From: Legionella sp. | Lineage (GTDB): Bacteria; Pseudomonadota; Gammaproteobacteria; Legionellales; Legionellaceae | Assembly (NCBI GenBank): GCA_031291095.1 | Contig: JARLJR010000014.1 | Span: forward strand, 1-64,000 | Direction of reading: 5' to 3' | DNA: 64,000 nt | Shown: piece after piece, positions 24,422 to 33,809 of the stretch | Numbering within the stretch: the stretch's first letter is position 1 | Layout: the number at the start of each line of letters is the position of its first letter | Notes under the pieces: model-generated | Told to the model about the DNA's origin: nothing | Database searches by the model: none | Seen by the model: only the letters and a program-made list of their open reading frames with translations | Position numbers and translations under genes: made by a program

Positions 24422-27400
24422 ATGAAGCTCACTACCATCAAAGGATTTTTCCCTTATATGATGCTTGTATTCTTAAATACATTTGTTGACTTGGGTCATA
24501 AAATACTTATCCAGGATACCCTATATCAAACAGTTACTGGCTCTACATATACCATTTTTTCATCCATTATTAATGCGCTCATTCTTATACCCTATATTTT
24601 ATTATTCACTCCTTCAGGGTTTATTGCCGATAAATTCCCCAAGGCGACTGTTTTAAAGGTAACCGCCGCCGCCGCTATTCCTTTAACTATTCTGGTGACC
24701 CTGTGTTATTTCAATGGTTATTTCTGGGGGGCATTTTCATTAACCTTATTGCTCGCCATCCAGAGTGCACTAAACTCTCCGGCAAAATACGGATATATTA
24801 AAGAAATGTTCGGTAAAGAACATCTCTCACGAGCCAATGCCATTGTCCAAACATTAGCAATTGTTGCTATTCTCGGGGCAACCTTCGCCTTTACTTTTGT
24901 TTTCAGTTACTTCATGCAGCATGCTAATTTACAACAAAGTACTGATAAAGCACTTTTGCTTAAAGCATTCGCTCCAGCAGGTTTTTTACTGGTTATCTTT
25001 TCTATTTTTGAAACCATTATGACCTTTCGGCTAATCAAACATGATGCGGCAGATCCCACCTCATCGTATGTGCCCCAAGAGTACTTTAAAGGTCGCTATT
25101 TAAAAGTATATTTAAATAAAACATTCCAGCATCAAATAATCTTTACTTGCATTATCGGCCTATCTGTTTTTTGGGCAGTTAATCAGGTGCTTTTGGCAAC
25201 TTACGGTGCTTTCTTAAAAGAATACGTGGGGGAGGTAAGTGTCCTGTTTGCCCAAGGTTCATTAGCTATGGGTGGAATTGGTATTTTATTAGGTGCTTTA
25301 TATGCAGGAAAAGTATCGAAAGGCTTTATTGAAACCGGTTTAATTCCTGTTGCTGTCCTGGGTATTACGATTGGTTTATTCATTTTACCTCATCTAACTA
25401 ACTCCCTAGCTATTGTATTGTTGTTTTTAGGATATGGCTTTTTTGGAGGCATGCTAATTGTGCCTCTGAACGCGCTAATTCAGTTCAATGCGCCCCGACA
25501 GGAAGCAGGCAAAGTGCAATCAGCCAATAATTTCTTGCAAAACTGCTTTATGTTGTCTTTTTTAATCCTGACTGTAGTCCTCAGCTTATTAGGTGTAGAT
25601 AGTCAGATCTTGCTTTATGGACTGTTTTTTATTGCTCTAACTGGGGCCATTTATACCTTGATTACCCTACCTCAGTCCTTGGTTCGTTACGTTTTGTATT
25701 TTATTGCATCACGATTTTATCGTCTTAGCGTGTACCAATTAGATAATTTACCTTCATCAGGTGGCGTCTTATTGCTGGGCAATCATGTTAGTTTTATAGA
25801 CTGGGCAGTATTACAAATTGCTAATCCTCGTCCGATTCGTTTTGTCATTGAGCGTTCATTTACACAAATCTGGTATTTAAAATGGTTGTTTAAAAAATTT
25901 AAAGTAATTCCTATTGCCCGGGGTGCTAGCCAAGATGCCTTGAAGGAAATTACTAAAGCATTAAACGCGGGAGAAGTAGTCGCTTTATTTCCCGAAGGGC
26001 GATTAAGCATCAATGGCCAGATGGGAACCTTTCGTACTGGTTTTGAACGCTCCGCGGCTCAGGCTAATGCTGTAATTATTCCTTTTTACATTCATGGTCT
26101 TTGGGGTTCTAAAACTTCTTATGCATCGCAATTTAGTAAAAAAGCAATACCCAATCGTTCAGTCTGCGTAGTATATGGGACGGCAATGGATATTCACAGT
26201 ACAGCTCAAATGGTACAACAAAAAGTGAAACAACTGTCCATTAAAGCGTGGAAATATTCCATTCAAGATAAGAGTAACATTCAGACAGAATGGCTTTTAA
26301 AAGCAAAAAAAATAATGCGCTCTACTGCACTAATCGAAGATACAAAAAAGGAAATATCGGTTGCGCAACTACTGGGAAGTGTTCTGTTTTTAAAGAAAAG
26401 ATTAAAAAAGCATCTTAAAAATCAACAAAATATTGGCATTATTTTACCCGCAAGTACTGGTGGTGTTCTTGCCAATCTCAGCGTTTTATTTTCAGGGAAA
26501 ACCATTGTTAACTTAAACTATACGTCCAGTGAAACAGTACTTGAGTCTGCCCAAAAACAGGCAGATATTAAAACGATTATTTCCTCACGTCTTTTTTTGA
26601 AAAGACTGGAAGCGCGAGGTATACAGATAATATCATCGAATACCAAAGTAATTTTTCTTGAGGACTTAGTATCAAAGCAGAACAAAAAATTCATTATTGC
26701 TTATACTCTTTTAACAAAAATACTCCCCCCCTCGTTAATTAAACTTTTTTGGATCAAACAATCTAATATCAATAGTACAGCAGCTATTTTATTTAGCAGT
26801 GGCAGCGAAGGAACACCCAAAGGAGTTAAACTTAGCCATGCTAATATCATCAGTAATATCAACCAGGTAGTAAGTGTTATGAGCTTAGAAAGTAAGGATG
26901 TGATGCTCAACTCCCTGCCTTTATTCCACGCTTTTGGTTTAACCATTACCACTCTTTTGCCGCTGTTGAAGGGCATCCCCATGTTGTGTTGCCCCGACCC
27001 TACAAAAGTAGTGGAAATTTCTAAATTAATTTTCAAACATAAAGTAACTTTAATGTGCTCTACTTCAAGTTTACTCGGATTGTTCACCCGTAATGCGGCC
27101 ATTTATCGCCAAATGCTTGCTTCTTTGCGGTTGGTGATTGCGGGCGCTGAAAAACTATCGCCTACGGTATATCAAGAATTTAAAAATAAATTTAATTTGG
27201 AATTGTATGAAGGGTATGGGGCAACAGAAGTAGCCCCAGTAGCCAGCTGTAATTTACCAGATGCTATTTCCCCCATTGACTGGCATCTCCATAAAGCAGG
27301 AAAAATAGGCACTGTGGGCTTGCCCCTCCCTGGCTGCTCGTTTCGGGTGGTAGATCCGGAAACGTTAGCAGATTTACCAATTGGTGAAGATGGTTTGATC

Positions 27401-27862
27401 CTTATTGGTGGCATACAAGTAATGCAAGGTTACTTGAATTTACCGGAGAAAACGCAAGAAGTGCTGATTGAAGATGGGGATTATCATTGGTATAAAACCG
27501 GTGATAAAGGCCATTTGGATAATGAAGGTTTTCTTACCATTGTCGATCGGTATTCTCGATTTGCAAAAATTGCTGGAGAAATGCTTAGCCTAAGCCAAGT
27601 AGAGCAGGAGTGGCAACTGGTCAATGACGAACCCATTGATCTCATGGCGATTTCCCTAGCGGATGCGAAAAAAGGAGAGCAACTTGCCCTGATTTATTCT
27701 GCCGAAATAACGGAGAGTGAGTTAAGAAAGCGGCTTCTGGCAACTACTTTTCCTCGATGTATGCTGCCAGTACACATCCAAAAAGTCACAGAGCTCCCCA
27801 AATTGGGTAACGGCAAACGAGATTATTTATCGGCTAAAAACCTGTTTCTCCAAACTCAGTAA
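24422..27862 (+). CDS. MFS transporter / acyltransferase / acyl-ACP synthetase fusion (LplT-Aas type)
   Basis: A 1146-residue three-part protein. Residues about 1-420 form a 12-helix major facilitator domain like LplT, a lysophospholipid flippase. Residues about 430-620 form a PlsC acyltransferase with the HX4D box NHVSFIDW and the FPEGRLS box. Residues about 640-1146 form an AMP-forming acyl-ACP synthetase with SSGSEGTPKGVKLSH as P-loop, YGATE and YKTGDKG. In E. coli these steps are two proteins, LplT and Aas, which re-acylate lyso-phospholipids at the inner membrane. Fusion of all three is known in some bacteria. It converges with the XRE gene with three bases between stops. Confidence 0.92.
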   Translation: MKLTTIKGFFPYMMLVFLNTFVDLGHKILIQDTLYQTVTGSTYTIFSSIINALILIPYILLFTPSGFIADKFPKATVLKVTAAAAIPLTILVTLCYFNGYFWGAFSLTLLLAIQSALNSPAKYGYIKEMFGKEHLSRANAIVQTLAIVAILGATFAFTFVFSYFMQHANLQQSTDKALLLKAFAPAGFLLVIFSIFETIMTFRLIKHDAADPTSSYVPQEYFKGRYLKVYLNKTFQHQIIFTCIIGLSVFWAVNQVLLATYGAFLKEYVGEVSVLFAQGSLAMGGIGILLGALYAGKVSKGFIETGLIPVAVLGITIGLFILPHLTNSLAIVLLFLGYGFFGGMLIVPLNALIQFNAPRQEAGKVQSANNFLQNCFMLSFLILTVVLSLLGVDSQILLYGLFFIALTGAIYTLITLPQSLVRYVLYFIASRFYRLSVYQLDNLPSSGGVLLLGNHVSFIDWAVLQIANPRPIRFVIERSFTQIWYLKWLFKKFKVIPIARGASQDALKEITKALNAGEVVALFPEGRLSINGQMGTFRTGFERSAAQANAVIIPFYIHGLWGSKTSYASQFSKKAIPNRSVCVVYGTAMDIHSTAQMVQQKVKQLSIKAWKYSIQDKSNIQTEWLLKAKKIMRSTALIEDTKKEISVAQLLGSVLFLKKRLKKHLKNQQNIGIILPASTGGVLANLSVLFSGKTIVNLNYTSSETVLESAQKQADIKTIISSRLFLKRLEARGIQIISSNTKVIFLEDLVSKQNKKFIIAYTLLTKILPPSLIKLFWIKQSNINSTAAILFSSGSEGTPKGVKLSHANIISNINQVVSVMSLESKDVMLNSLPLFHAFGLTITTLLPLLKGIPMLCCPDPTKVVEISKLIFKHKVTLMCSTSSLLGLFTRNAAIYRQMLASLRLVIAGAEKLSPTVYQEFKNKFNLELYEGYGATEVAPVASCNLPDAISPIDWHLHKAGKIGTVGLPLPGCSFRVVDPETLADLPIGEDGLILIGGIQVMQGYLNLPEKTQEVLIEDGDYHWYKTGDKGHLDNEGFLTIVDRYSRFAKIAGEMLSLSQVEQEWQLVNDEPIDLMAISLADAKKGEQLALIYSAEITESELRKRLLATTFPRCMLPVHIQKVTELPKLGNGKRDYLSAKNLFLQTQ

Positions 27863-27865
27863 GAT

Positions 27866-28603
27866 TTATTGTTCTCTTTTTAGGGAATCAAAAATTTCGG
27901 GGACCCATGGCCGTATTGCGACAATCAATGCGGTTCCATGGCGTTGTTCGAGGGGTATATCGGTAGTATCCCTGCAGAGGGTTATAAATTTATTGGCCGT
28001 TTCGTTAAGCGTTTTCTGAAATAATAAATTGTCTTGCTCACTGAGCATGCCACTTCGAACTAAATATAATTCTGTAGGTTTCTCAAAATTACAGGAAAAA
28101 AAATCCTGTTGAACATTTTTTTGAAAAAAGCGCTGAATGGGGCCATGTGGTATCCAGTGAAAATGAGGATCTATCAATCGCTTAAAATGGTTACCAGGTT
28201 GCAGCTCTATTATTTTCATTTGATCAAGATGAGCAGCATAGCGGATTAAATCGTGTTCTGAGATAGCATAAAATTTCAAAATATCTTGAAAAGTCCAATG
28301 ATTAAGAATGCATATAGCGACTAATAATAGCTCCAACTCACTAACAAGCTCTTCTTCCTGGCTTTCAGATAAATGTAAAATACGCTCTTTATTTTTTTCC
28401 ACCAATGCATAAACCTCGGACAAAGACATATGAAAGCTGGCACAAATCTGTTCCAAACGGCTTAAACTCACATCTTTTTGACTGAAAATACGTTTGATAC
28501 TTGCCTCAGACAAGTGCAGTCGTTCAGCAAGTTTTTTATAGTTAAGCCCGTGCAAGCGAAGCTGTGCTCTGATCACTGCAAAAAGCTCATTAGTCTCTGT
28601 CAT
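27866..28603 (-). CDS. XRE-family transcriptional regulator
   Basis: A 245-residue protein with an N-terminal Cro/C1 helix-turn-helix (about residues 8-60: GLNYKKLAERLHLSEASIKRIF, given here in parts as NYKKLAERLHLSEAS and IKRIFSQKDVSLSRLEQI). A long C-terminal domain without a recognised fold follows and may sense a ligand or dimerise. The start is uncertain: the ATG at 28603 lacks a clear ribosome site, and an in-frame GTG lies at 28630. It is convergent with the acyl-ligase fusion and lies inside the direct-repeat-bracketed segment. Confidence 0.8.
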   Translation of the reverse strand: MTETNELFAVIRAQLRLHGLNYKKLAERLHLSEASIKRIFSQKDVSLSRLEQICASFHMSLSEVYALVEKNKERILHLSESQEEELVSELELLLVAICILNHWTFQDILKFYAISEHDLIRYAAHLDQMKIIELQPGNHFKRLIDPHFHWIPHGPIQRFFQKNVQQDFFSCNFEKPTELYLVRSGMLSEQDNLLFQKTLNETANKFITLCRDTTDIPLEQRHGTALIVAIRPWVPEIFDSLKREQ

Positions 28604-28630
28604 AAAGGTGCATTTGGTTAGTATCCTCAC

Positions 28631-29056
28631 TAAACTTATATTAACGGAAAATCCGAGCTAATAAAACAAATGTTGGTCAGCAGAAGAGGCATCATAAATA
28701 TATCACTGACCTAAGGCGGAACCGATGAGTGAGCTGGAGCCACCTCTATCATTTAGAACGTTTCAATTCCTTTATCAATATGAACTCAAGAAAATACGTT
28801 ACTTGTTGATTTATCAAATCAATCGCACTCTTTATAAATTAAATAAAATCCTACCCTCAGGAAATCCCGAACAGGGTATCTTATTTTCTTTACTTTGTAT
28901 TATCCACTGAGTTGAGCAACTTAATACCACGGTACTAGTTTTCTAGTTAAATATTGATACATTCTGTTCTTTATGCATTGTTTTAACTCAATTTTCTTGC
29001 TAAATCAGTAAACCCTGTCTTTAATAGAAGATGTGTTGAATTGAGGGAGCAAAAAC
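28631..29056. other. Intergenic region holding the right direct repeat
   Basis: About 425 bases. It contains the right repeat copy (28839-28962) and a 61-codon open frame from 28725 that runs into the repeat and has no family resemblance. GAGGGAG near 29043-29049 is the ribosome site of the next gene. I see no other feature. Confidence 0.6.
28839..28962. repeat. Direct repeat, right copy
   Basis: Right copy of the repeat at 23144-23273. The 36-bp core (28897-28932) differs from the left core at one base. The flanks TTAAATAAAATC on the left and TTGATACAT on the right are also kept, with about eleven bases missing before the core relative to the left copy. The mazE-like -35 box is kept but no -10 box follows at 17 bases. 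Confidence 0.75.
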
Positions 29057-29530
29057 ATGCCAATAAGCAATGAATGCATTGAGTTATTAAAACAATTTAG
29101 CGATAACTACAGGGAACATGGCCGTCCAGATGCAGATTATCAAGCGATTTATCCTCTATTAAACGATGTTTTATTAAAAGTTTTGCAGTACCAAGCAGAA
29201 CATAAAGATGATCGGGTGCTTGCCTTCTTAAGCATATCCGCATTACTTCTTGAAGAGGACAACCCTTTATTTTCAGAGCAATGCAAACAGTTTATTAGAA
29301 AATATAGCCTACAAACCCATGCTGTGGATTCCATGCTCGATCATGAACAGATAATAAAATCAGAATTGGATGAATCCTGGGGTGGGACTTCATTGGAAAA
29401 ATCATCCCTTCATGCTCAGCGATATTCCCCGTTTTTTATTGAGTTGCAAAATGCAATTGCATTGAGGGCACAGCGTATGGCTAAAAAAGACCAACCGGAT
29501 AATGGCCTTTTGCCTCATAAAGCAGTGTAA
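29057..29530 (+). CDS. Unrecognised small protein
   Basis: A 157-residue, mostly helical, soluble protein of unknown family. Visible features are the acidic N-terminal half with ECIELLKQFSDNYREHGRP, a hydrophobic helix AFLSISALLLEEDNPLFSEQ and a basic C-terminus. A strong GAGGGAG site seven bases before the ATG supports real translation. No neighbour hints at a role. It probably belongs to a Legionella-restricted family. Confidence 0.6.
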   Translation: MPISNECIELLKQFSDNYREHGRPDADYQAIYPLLNDVLLKVLQYQAEHKDDRVLAFLSISALLLEEDNPLFSEQCKQFIRKYSLQTHAVDSMLDHEQIIKSELDESWGGTSLEKSSLHAQRYSPFFIELQNAIALRAQRMAKKDQPDNGLLPHKAV

Positions 29531-29738
29531 CTTTTCTCAACGTGTTAACACCTAGTTTGATGTTGATGCGTTGGAGCATACATTAGGATTTCACTTGGCT
29601 GTAACACCTAAGAGCTGGCTCTATCCATCAAACGTTCAATAACCATCTTAAATGACTGATTAGATTCCCTGTTTTTTTTAAAATTATCTACTATAGTTTT
29701 AAGAACTCTAATAAGAATAATAACAAACGGGGGATGTC

Positions 29739-30602
29739 ATGTTACGTCGATGGACCGCTGTCGCTTTATTGTTTTGTACCACCCTCCCATGCTTTGCTGC
29801 TGATGAGCGTGAAATAGCTATTACTATTGATGATTTACCATTTGTTGGTTCAGGCACTAGTACTCCAGCCAGTTTAAAACGAACTCAAGACCGCTTTATG
29901 GCTATAGTGAAAGCGCTTGTGGATAACCAAGTACCCGCTACAGGTTTTGTTATTGGTGGCGCTGTAGCCAAAAATGAATGGGATTTGTTAGAGACCTTCC
30001 GCAATCAAGGCTTCGCTTTGGGGAATCATACTTATACCCATGACAGTTTAAATAGCATGAGTGCAAACAAATACATTGCGGATATTGAACGAGCAGATGT
30101 TAAATTAGCTCCAGTAATGACAGAACCGAAATATTTCCGCTATCCTTACCTTGCAGAAGGAACTGGCGAGAAAAAACAACAGGTGATTAATTATTTAGCG
30201 GCGCATCAGTACACCATCGCTCCGGTTACTATCGACAGTAAAGATTATGAATTCAATGCACAGTTTTATAGAATTCCCTATCGCAAGAGAGCACAAAATA
30301 TTAATCAATTTAAGAAGCGTTACTTAGCCTACATTTGGAAACAAACACTGGCAGCAGAACATAGATCTAACAAGGTTAATGGACAGCCTGTAAAACAAAT
30401 ATTACTTATTCATGCGAATCTATTAAACAGCTTCTGTCTGGAAGATATTATTGAAATGTATAAAAAGAATGGGTACAAATTTATTAGTCTTGCCGATGCA
30501 TTAAGAGGGAATACTGCGCAGCCGTTAAATACAAGTGCGGAATCTTCGAATCTTACTGAGCAGGCTCCGAAGGAGGCTGTGGTAAATAAGGCGGCACCTT
30601 AA
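29739..30602 (+). CDS. Secreted polysaccharide deacetylase (NodB type)
   Basis: A 287-residue protein with a signal peptide ending near CFA-ADER (residues 1-20). The NodB motifs are present: TIDDLP (motif 1, catalytic base and metal Asp), GNHTYTHDSL (motif 2, metal His pair) and RYPYL (motif 3). The last 30 residues are low-complexity. It should remove acetyl groups from N-acetylglucosamine-containing polymers such as peptidoglycan or chitin-like material in the periplasm or outside. The convergent gene is mltA, also a cell-wall enzyme. GGGG lies before the ATG. Confidence 0.88.
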   Translation: MLRRWTAVALLFCTTLPCFAADEREIAITIDDLPFVGSGTSTPASLKRTQDRFMAIVKALVDNQVPATGFVIGGAVAKNEWDLLETFRNQGFALGNHTYTHDSLNSMSANKYIADIERADVKLAPVMTEPKYFRYPYLAEGTGEKKQQVINYLAAHQYTIAPVTIDSKDYEFNAQFYRIPYRKRAQNINQFKKRYLAYIWKQTLAAEHRSNKVNGQPVKQILLIHANLLNSFCLEDIIEMYKKNGYKFISLADALRGNTAQPLNTSAESSNLTEQAPKEAVVNKAAP

Positions 30603-30637
30603 TTGTGGGATTTACTCTTCTTCTGAGGACCTTGCCA

Positions 30638-30681
30638 TTGTAGCAATTGTCTTGAATTTCATTTCAAGACAATTGCTACAA
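30638..30681. terminator. Perfect 19-bp hairpin between converging genes
   Basis: A 19-bp perfect stem (30638-30656, starting TTGTAGCAATTG, and 30663-30681) with a 6-nt loop lies between the deacetylase gene and mltA, which converge. It is likely a bidirectional terminator, although neither side has a long T-run. Confidence 0.6.
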
Positions 30682-30722
30682 GTCATTGCAAAATATTCTT
30701 AATTTAATGATAGAGAATTAAA

Positions 30723-31958
30723 TTAAGATGAAGAAACCTGAGCTACCCGAGAAATAGCATGCTTAGGTAATAGCAGCCAATAATGCCCCGTATTCTTCAT
30801 ATGACCAGCAATCGAGGTTGCACGCTCACCGCCCCCCCAGAATACATCCCCACGAATCTTGCCACGAATTGCACCACCTGTATCTTGGGCGATCATCAAA
30901 CGCTGCATCGGCTTGTTTTCATCGGGTTTAAGACTATCCGGACGTGTCGTATTCAACCATAATGGAGTTCCTAGCGGAATCCATTGCCTATCTACTGCGA
31001 GGGAATAGCCTGGCGTTAACCACACACCCTGCGCTCCCAAAGCAACCCCTTGATTCATTTTACGGAAAAAGACAAAGGACTTATTTTGGTTAATTACTGG
31101 GTGCAACTGTTTAGGATGCTCGGTCAAATAGCGCTTAATTGCTTGCATGGACGCATTATCTCGAGTCATAACCCCTTTTCTGATTAAAACTCCGGCAATA
31201 GCCGTATACGGCTGTCCATTTTGTGCGTCATAGCCTACAGAGATACGTTCACCATCCTCAAGTTCAATAAGCCCTGAGCCCTGAATTTCTAAAAATAGGC
31301 GATCAATAGGACTATTAATCCAAACCAAGACTCGAGCTTTATCCTTCAAAGCCCCTCTAGTGATTTGAGCACGAGTGTAATAAGGAACGAGTTGTTTTTT
31401 TACCAAACGACCTACAATACGGCGGTTTTTCAGATCTCCGGAAAACATGCCTAAATCAGAAGTAATTAAATCGTCTGGTGTTTCATATAGAGGCACACTA
31501 AATTCTTTCGATTTAGTATAACTACCCTTAATTGTTGGAACATAATAACCAGTAAATAAACCAGGGCCAGTCTCCGGATCAAAAAACTCCACCGGCTGAA
31601 ACCATTCTTCAAAAAACAATTTAGCTGATTTATCAGTAATAGAATCAACGTTTAAAGCAGCAGCGCAGGCAGGTTGCCAATCCTTGACTTGCAGCTCAAT
31701 ATGATCGGTTCCAACCGCTTGCTCGGGATTTTGTTTCACAAAAGCACGACAAGAAACTTGAAAAGTCGCTAATGAGCGCTTCAAATCAGCAGACGTCCAT
31801 CCAGGGAGTTGATTAAAAGTAACCGGTCTGAACATAGATGCTGTTTTTTGCGGTTCTACAGGCTGTTTAAGTTGCTTGGAATGCCAAAACCACCAAGTTG
31901 TTGTACCTAGTGCGACAATGGCGACAAATAATGATGTATAAAGTATTTTCGTTTTCAT
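30723..31958 (-). CDS. mltA: Membrane-bound lytic murein transglycosylase A
   Basis: A 411-residue MltA. The N-terminal hydrophobic anchor (about residues 3-25) lacks a lipobox Cys, unlike the E. coli lipoprotein. The MltA barrel carries TGYYVPTIKGS and IQGSGLIELEDG, and the 3D domain carries the catalytic Asp in MIAQDTGGAIRGKIRGDVFWG. It cleaves the glycan strands of peptidoglycan to 1,6-anhydro ends. The exact start is unclear: ATG 31958 is used here and a TTG lies three codons before. Confidence 0.9.
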   Translation of the reverse strand: MKTKILYTSLFVAIVALGTTTWWFWHSKQLKQPVEPQKTASMFRPVTFNQLPGWTSADLKRSLATFQVSCRAFVKQNPEQAVGTDHIELQVKDWQPACAAALNVDSITDKSAKLFFEEWFQPVEFFDPETGPGLFTGYYVPTIKGSYTKSKEFSVPLYETPDDLITSDLGMFSGDLKNRRIVGRLVKKQLVPYYTRAQITRGALKDKARVLVWINSPIDRLFLEIQGSGLIELEDGERISVGYDAQNGQPYTAIAGVLIRKGVMTRDNASMQAIKRYLTEHPKQLHPVINQNKSFVFFRKMNQGVALGAQGVWLTPGYSLAVDRQWIPLGTPLWLNTTRPDSLKPDENKPMQRLMIAQDTGGAIRGKIRGDVFWGGGERATSIAGHMKNTGHYWLLLPKHAISRVAQVSSS

Positions 31959-32101
31959 AGAGAGCAATTTTTACACGTTATGGAAGATAATGCAACTAAA
32001 AGCTGGTTATTTTTAACCCAAAGTATGTGCTATGGCTTTAAAAAGGTCAATAGTATAACCCATCAACCAATTGATTTCATTTATTTTATTGTGTAAAACA
32101 C

Positions 32102-32620
32102 CTATATGGATCCCAAATAACGCCAACTACTCATCCCTAAACGAACGAGACGCTCATCGCCCGCACAGTGGGCTATTGTGCTTGAACTAATAGACCGAAT
32201 TTGCAAAAAAGAAACCGCTACCCCCTCCTCCATCAAGACAACAGAAATGCGTTGATGATGGCTTGTTCGTTTTTGCCCCTGCTCATAAACCACTAAACAG
32301 GGAAAGGTGCCTAAGTCTTCGAGAACATATTGGTAGCTCAATTCCCCATCATTAAAAGAGCAGCCTTGATGCTGCAATAAAGTGTTCAACGCGTGATTGG
32401 CTAAGTCTTGATGACGTATGCAGCCTGAGGAAGGAGGTTTCTGAGCCAATTGGCGTGCCACGGCCTCTAATTGATAAAAACGCTGATGCAACGCCTCTTG
32501 ATGATTGGTTACTTTAAAATAGAACAATAGATGGTGCATGGAGCTTACTACCAGCAAGCTTATTACAGCGGTAATGAGCAACACAATTAGAAAAATAAAT
32601 CCCTGTTGCCGTCGTTTCAT
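32102..32620 (-). CDS. PilX/GspK-like minor pilin
   Basis: A 172-residue prepilin-like protein. The leader MKRRQQG is followed by FIFLIVLLITAVISLLVVSS. Position 5 of the mature chain is Ile, not Glu, which is the hallmark of PilX/GspK pilins that sit at the pilus tip. It overlaps the previous gene by four bases (ATGA). It is the last gene of a three-gene minor pilin operon. Confidence 0.75.
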   Translation of the reverse strand: MKRRQQGFIFLIVLLITAVISLLVVSSMHHLLFYFKVTNHQEALHQRFYQLEAVARQLAQKPPSSGCIRHQDLANHALNTLLQHQGCSFNDGELSYQYVLEDLGTFPCLVVYEQGQKRTSHHQRISVVLMEEGVAVSFLQIRSISSSTIAHCAGDERLVRLGMSSWRYLGSI

Positions 32621-33351
32621 GAGCCGCGAACCATAACCATAATATTCTGTGTGCCCCCTTCTGCAAGCCCTAATGCTATCTGCATAAAAACAGCCCCATT
32701 CCTGCGTTGGCGGCGGCTATGTAAAAACTGAATTAATGAAGTAACCTCCTCCGGCTGGCCCAATTGATAAAATAAAGCCAACTTTCCTTGGGGATTTTTC
32801 TTAATAAACCAACGTTCTTCCCAATATTCGCCAACATAAACTGCTCGTGTATACTTAAACTGCAATGGCTTATCTAAAATAATTAAAACTCCCTTAGCAT
32901 GTGGCCTCATCGTAAAGCTTTGTTGTATTTCTGCATGGTCACAATCCGCAATAATTAAGGGGCGTTTTTTATTAAATGAGGTAGCATGAGGTACAAGAAT
33001 TTGCCTTGGATTCGGTATATTTACCGCTTGCGCAAATTGCTCATGCATGCGATTTATCTGTAATAAATATCGCGGCCCATTTTCGATGTGTAAACCAGGA
33101 ACAAGCTTTCCTTGTTTCTTAAGATTTAGCTGTTCAATGCTCAAGCATGGAGTAAAGCCTGCACGGCGGATGCTATCACTCAATAAATCACTAACCCAGC
33201 GTAGATCAAAATGAGTAGCAAGCATGGTTTCCATCTCAATATACCCCTGTTTACTTTGGCTATAAAATTGCATTAGCGTTGTCATTAGAAGACTTGAAAG
33301 AAACAAGCCGATTAATACTTCTGATAAACTAATTCCCGCCTGCTTCCTCAT
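32617..33351 (-). CDS. PilW/GspJ-like minor pilin
   Basis: A 244-residue prepilin-like protein with leader MRKQAG, cut before ISLSEVLIGLFLSSLLM. Glu5 is present. The length and the SKQGYIEMETMLATHFDLRW segment after the helix fit the PilW/GspJ position. The remainder is a globular beta domain. It overlaps the gene on each side by four bases. Confidence 0.78.
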   Translation of the reverse strand: MRKQAGISLSEVLIGLFLSSLLMTTLMQFYSQSKQGYIEMETMLATHFDLRWVSDLLSDSIRRAGFTPCLSIEQLNLKKQGKLVPGLHIENGPRYLLQINRMHEQFAQAVNIPNPRQILVPHATSFNKKRPLIIADCDHAEIQQSFTMRPHAKGVLIILDKPLQFKYTRAVYVGEYWEERWFIKKNPQGKLALFYQLGQPEEVTSLIQFLHSRRQRRNGAVFMQIALGLAEGGTQNIMVMVRGS

Positions 33352-33668
33352 GAAGAGCCTGCCAACTTCATATGATGACGGGTCAGAACATTCGGTTTGA
33401 CACCATGATGTACACGCAATACAGTACCTTGAGGAGTATGTTCCATCTGTAGCTGATAGGATGGAGGAGGAGCTGGAAGTCTTGGCAGCTGAGCAAATAA
33501 GGCTTCATCAATTTGATCCAAAAACTGAGCGCTTTGTTCACGCCAGATTAATTGTTTGAGTAATTGCTTGCTTTGCCATTGCTGTTGCAATAAGAATAAA
33601 GCGACCATTGTCACGAGCCAAAGCGATACCAGCACTTCGACAAGAGAAAATCCCTTTTGCTGATTCAT
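33348..33668 (-). CDS. PilV/GspI-like minor pilin
   Basis: A 106-residue prepilin-like protein with leader MNQQKG before FSLVEVLVSLWLVTMVALFL and Glu5 present. The short length fits PilV/GspI. First gene of the pilV-W-X operon, divergent from the FAD/TPR gene. Unlike many type IV pilus operons, no pilY1 or fimT follows in this window. Confidence 0.78.
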   Translation of the reverse strand: MNQQKGFSLVEVLVSLWLVTMVALFLLQQQWQSKQLLKQLIWREQSAQFLDQIDEALFAQLPRLPAPPPSYQLQMEHTPQGTVLRVHHGVKPNVLTRHHMKLAGSS

Positions 33669-33809
33669 ATTCCATAATTCCTGAGGTTGGTTAACCTGCG
33701 CAGAATAGCGTCCTAATCATTAAAATTCAAGCAGATACTGCCTATGCATAATATTGGCTTAATCTTTCTCACGTACAATGCTCGCTTTTGTTTTAAGAAG
33801 AGTGTTGTG

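Noticed and set aside
26701-27102. 133-codon minus-strand frame
   Set aside because: It is antisense to the conserved acyl-ACP synthetase domain and has no family resemblance.
28725-28910. A 61-codon plus-strand open frame
   Set aside because: It ends inside the direct repeat, shows no protein-like pattern and has no ribosome site; it is probably chance in AT-rich DNA.
22990-29056. Classic tRNA-integrated genomic island with att sites
   Set aside because: No copy of the tRNA-Phe 3' end and no integrase were found near the right repeat, so only a repeat-bracketed segment can be claimed.
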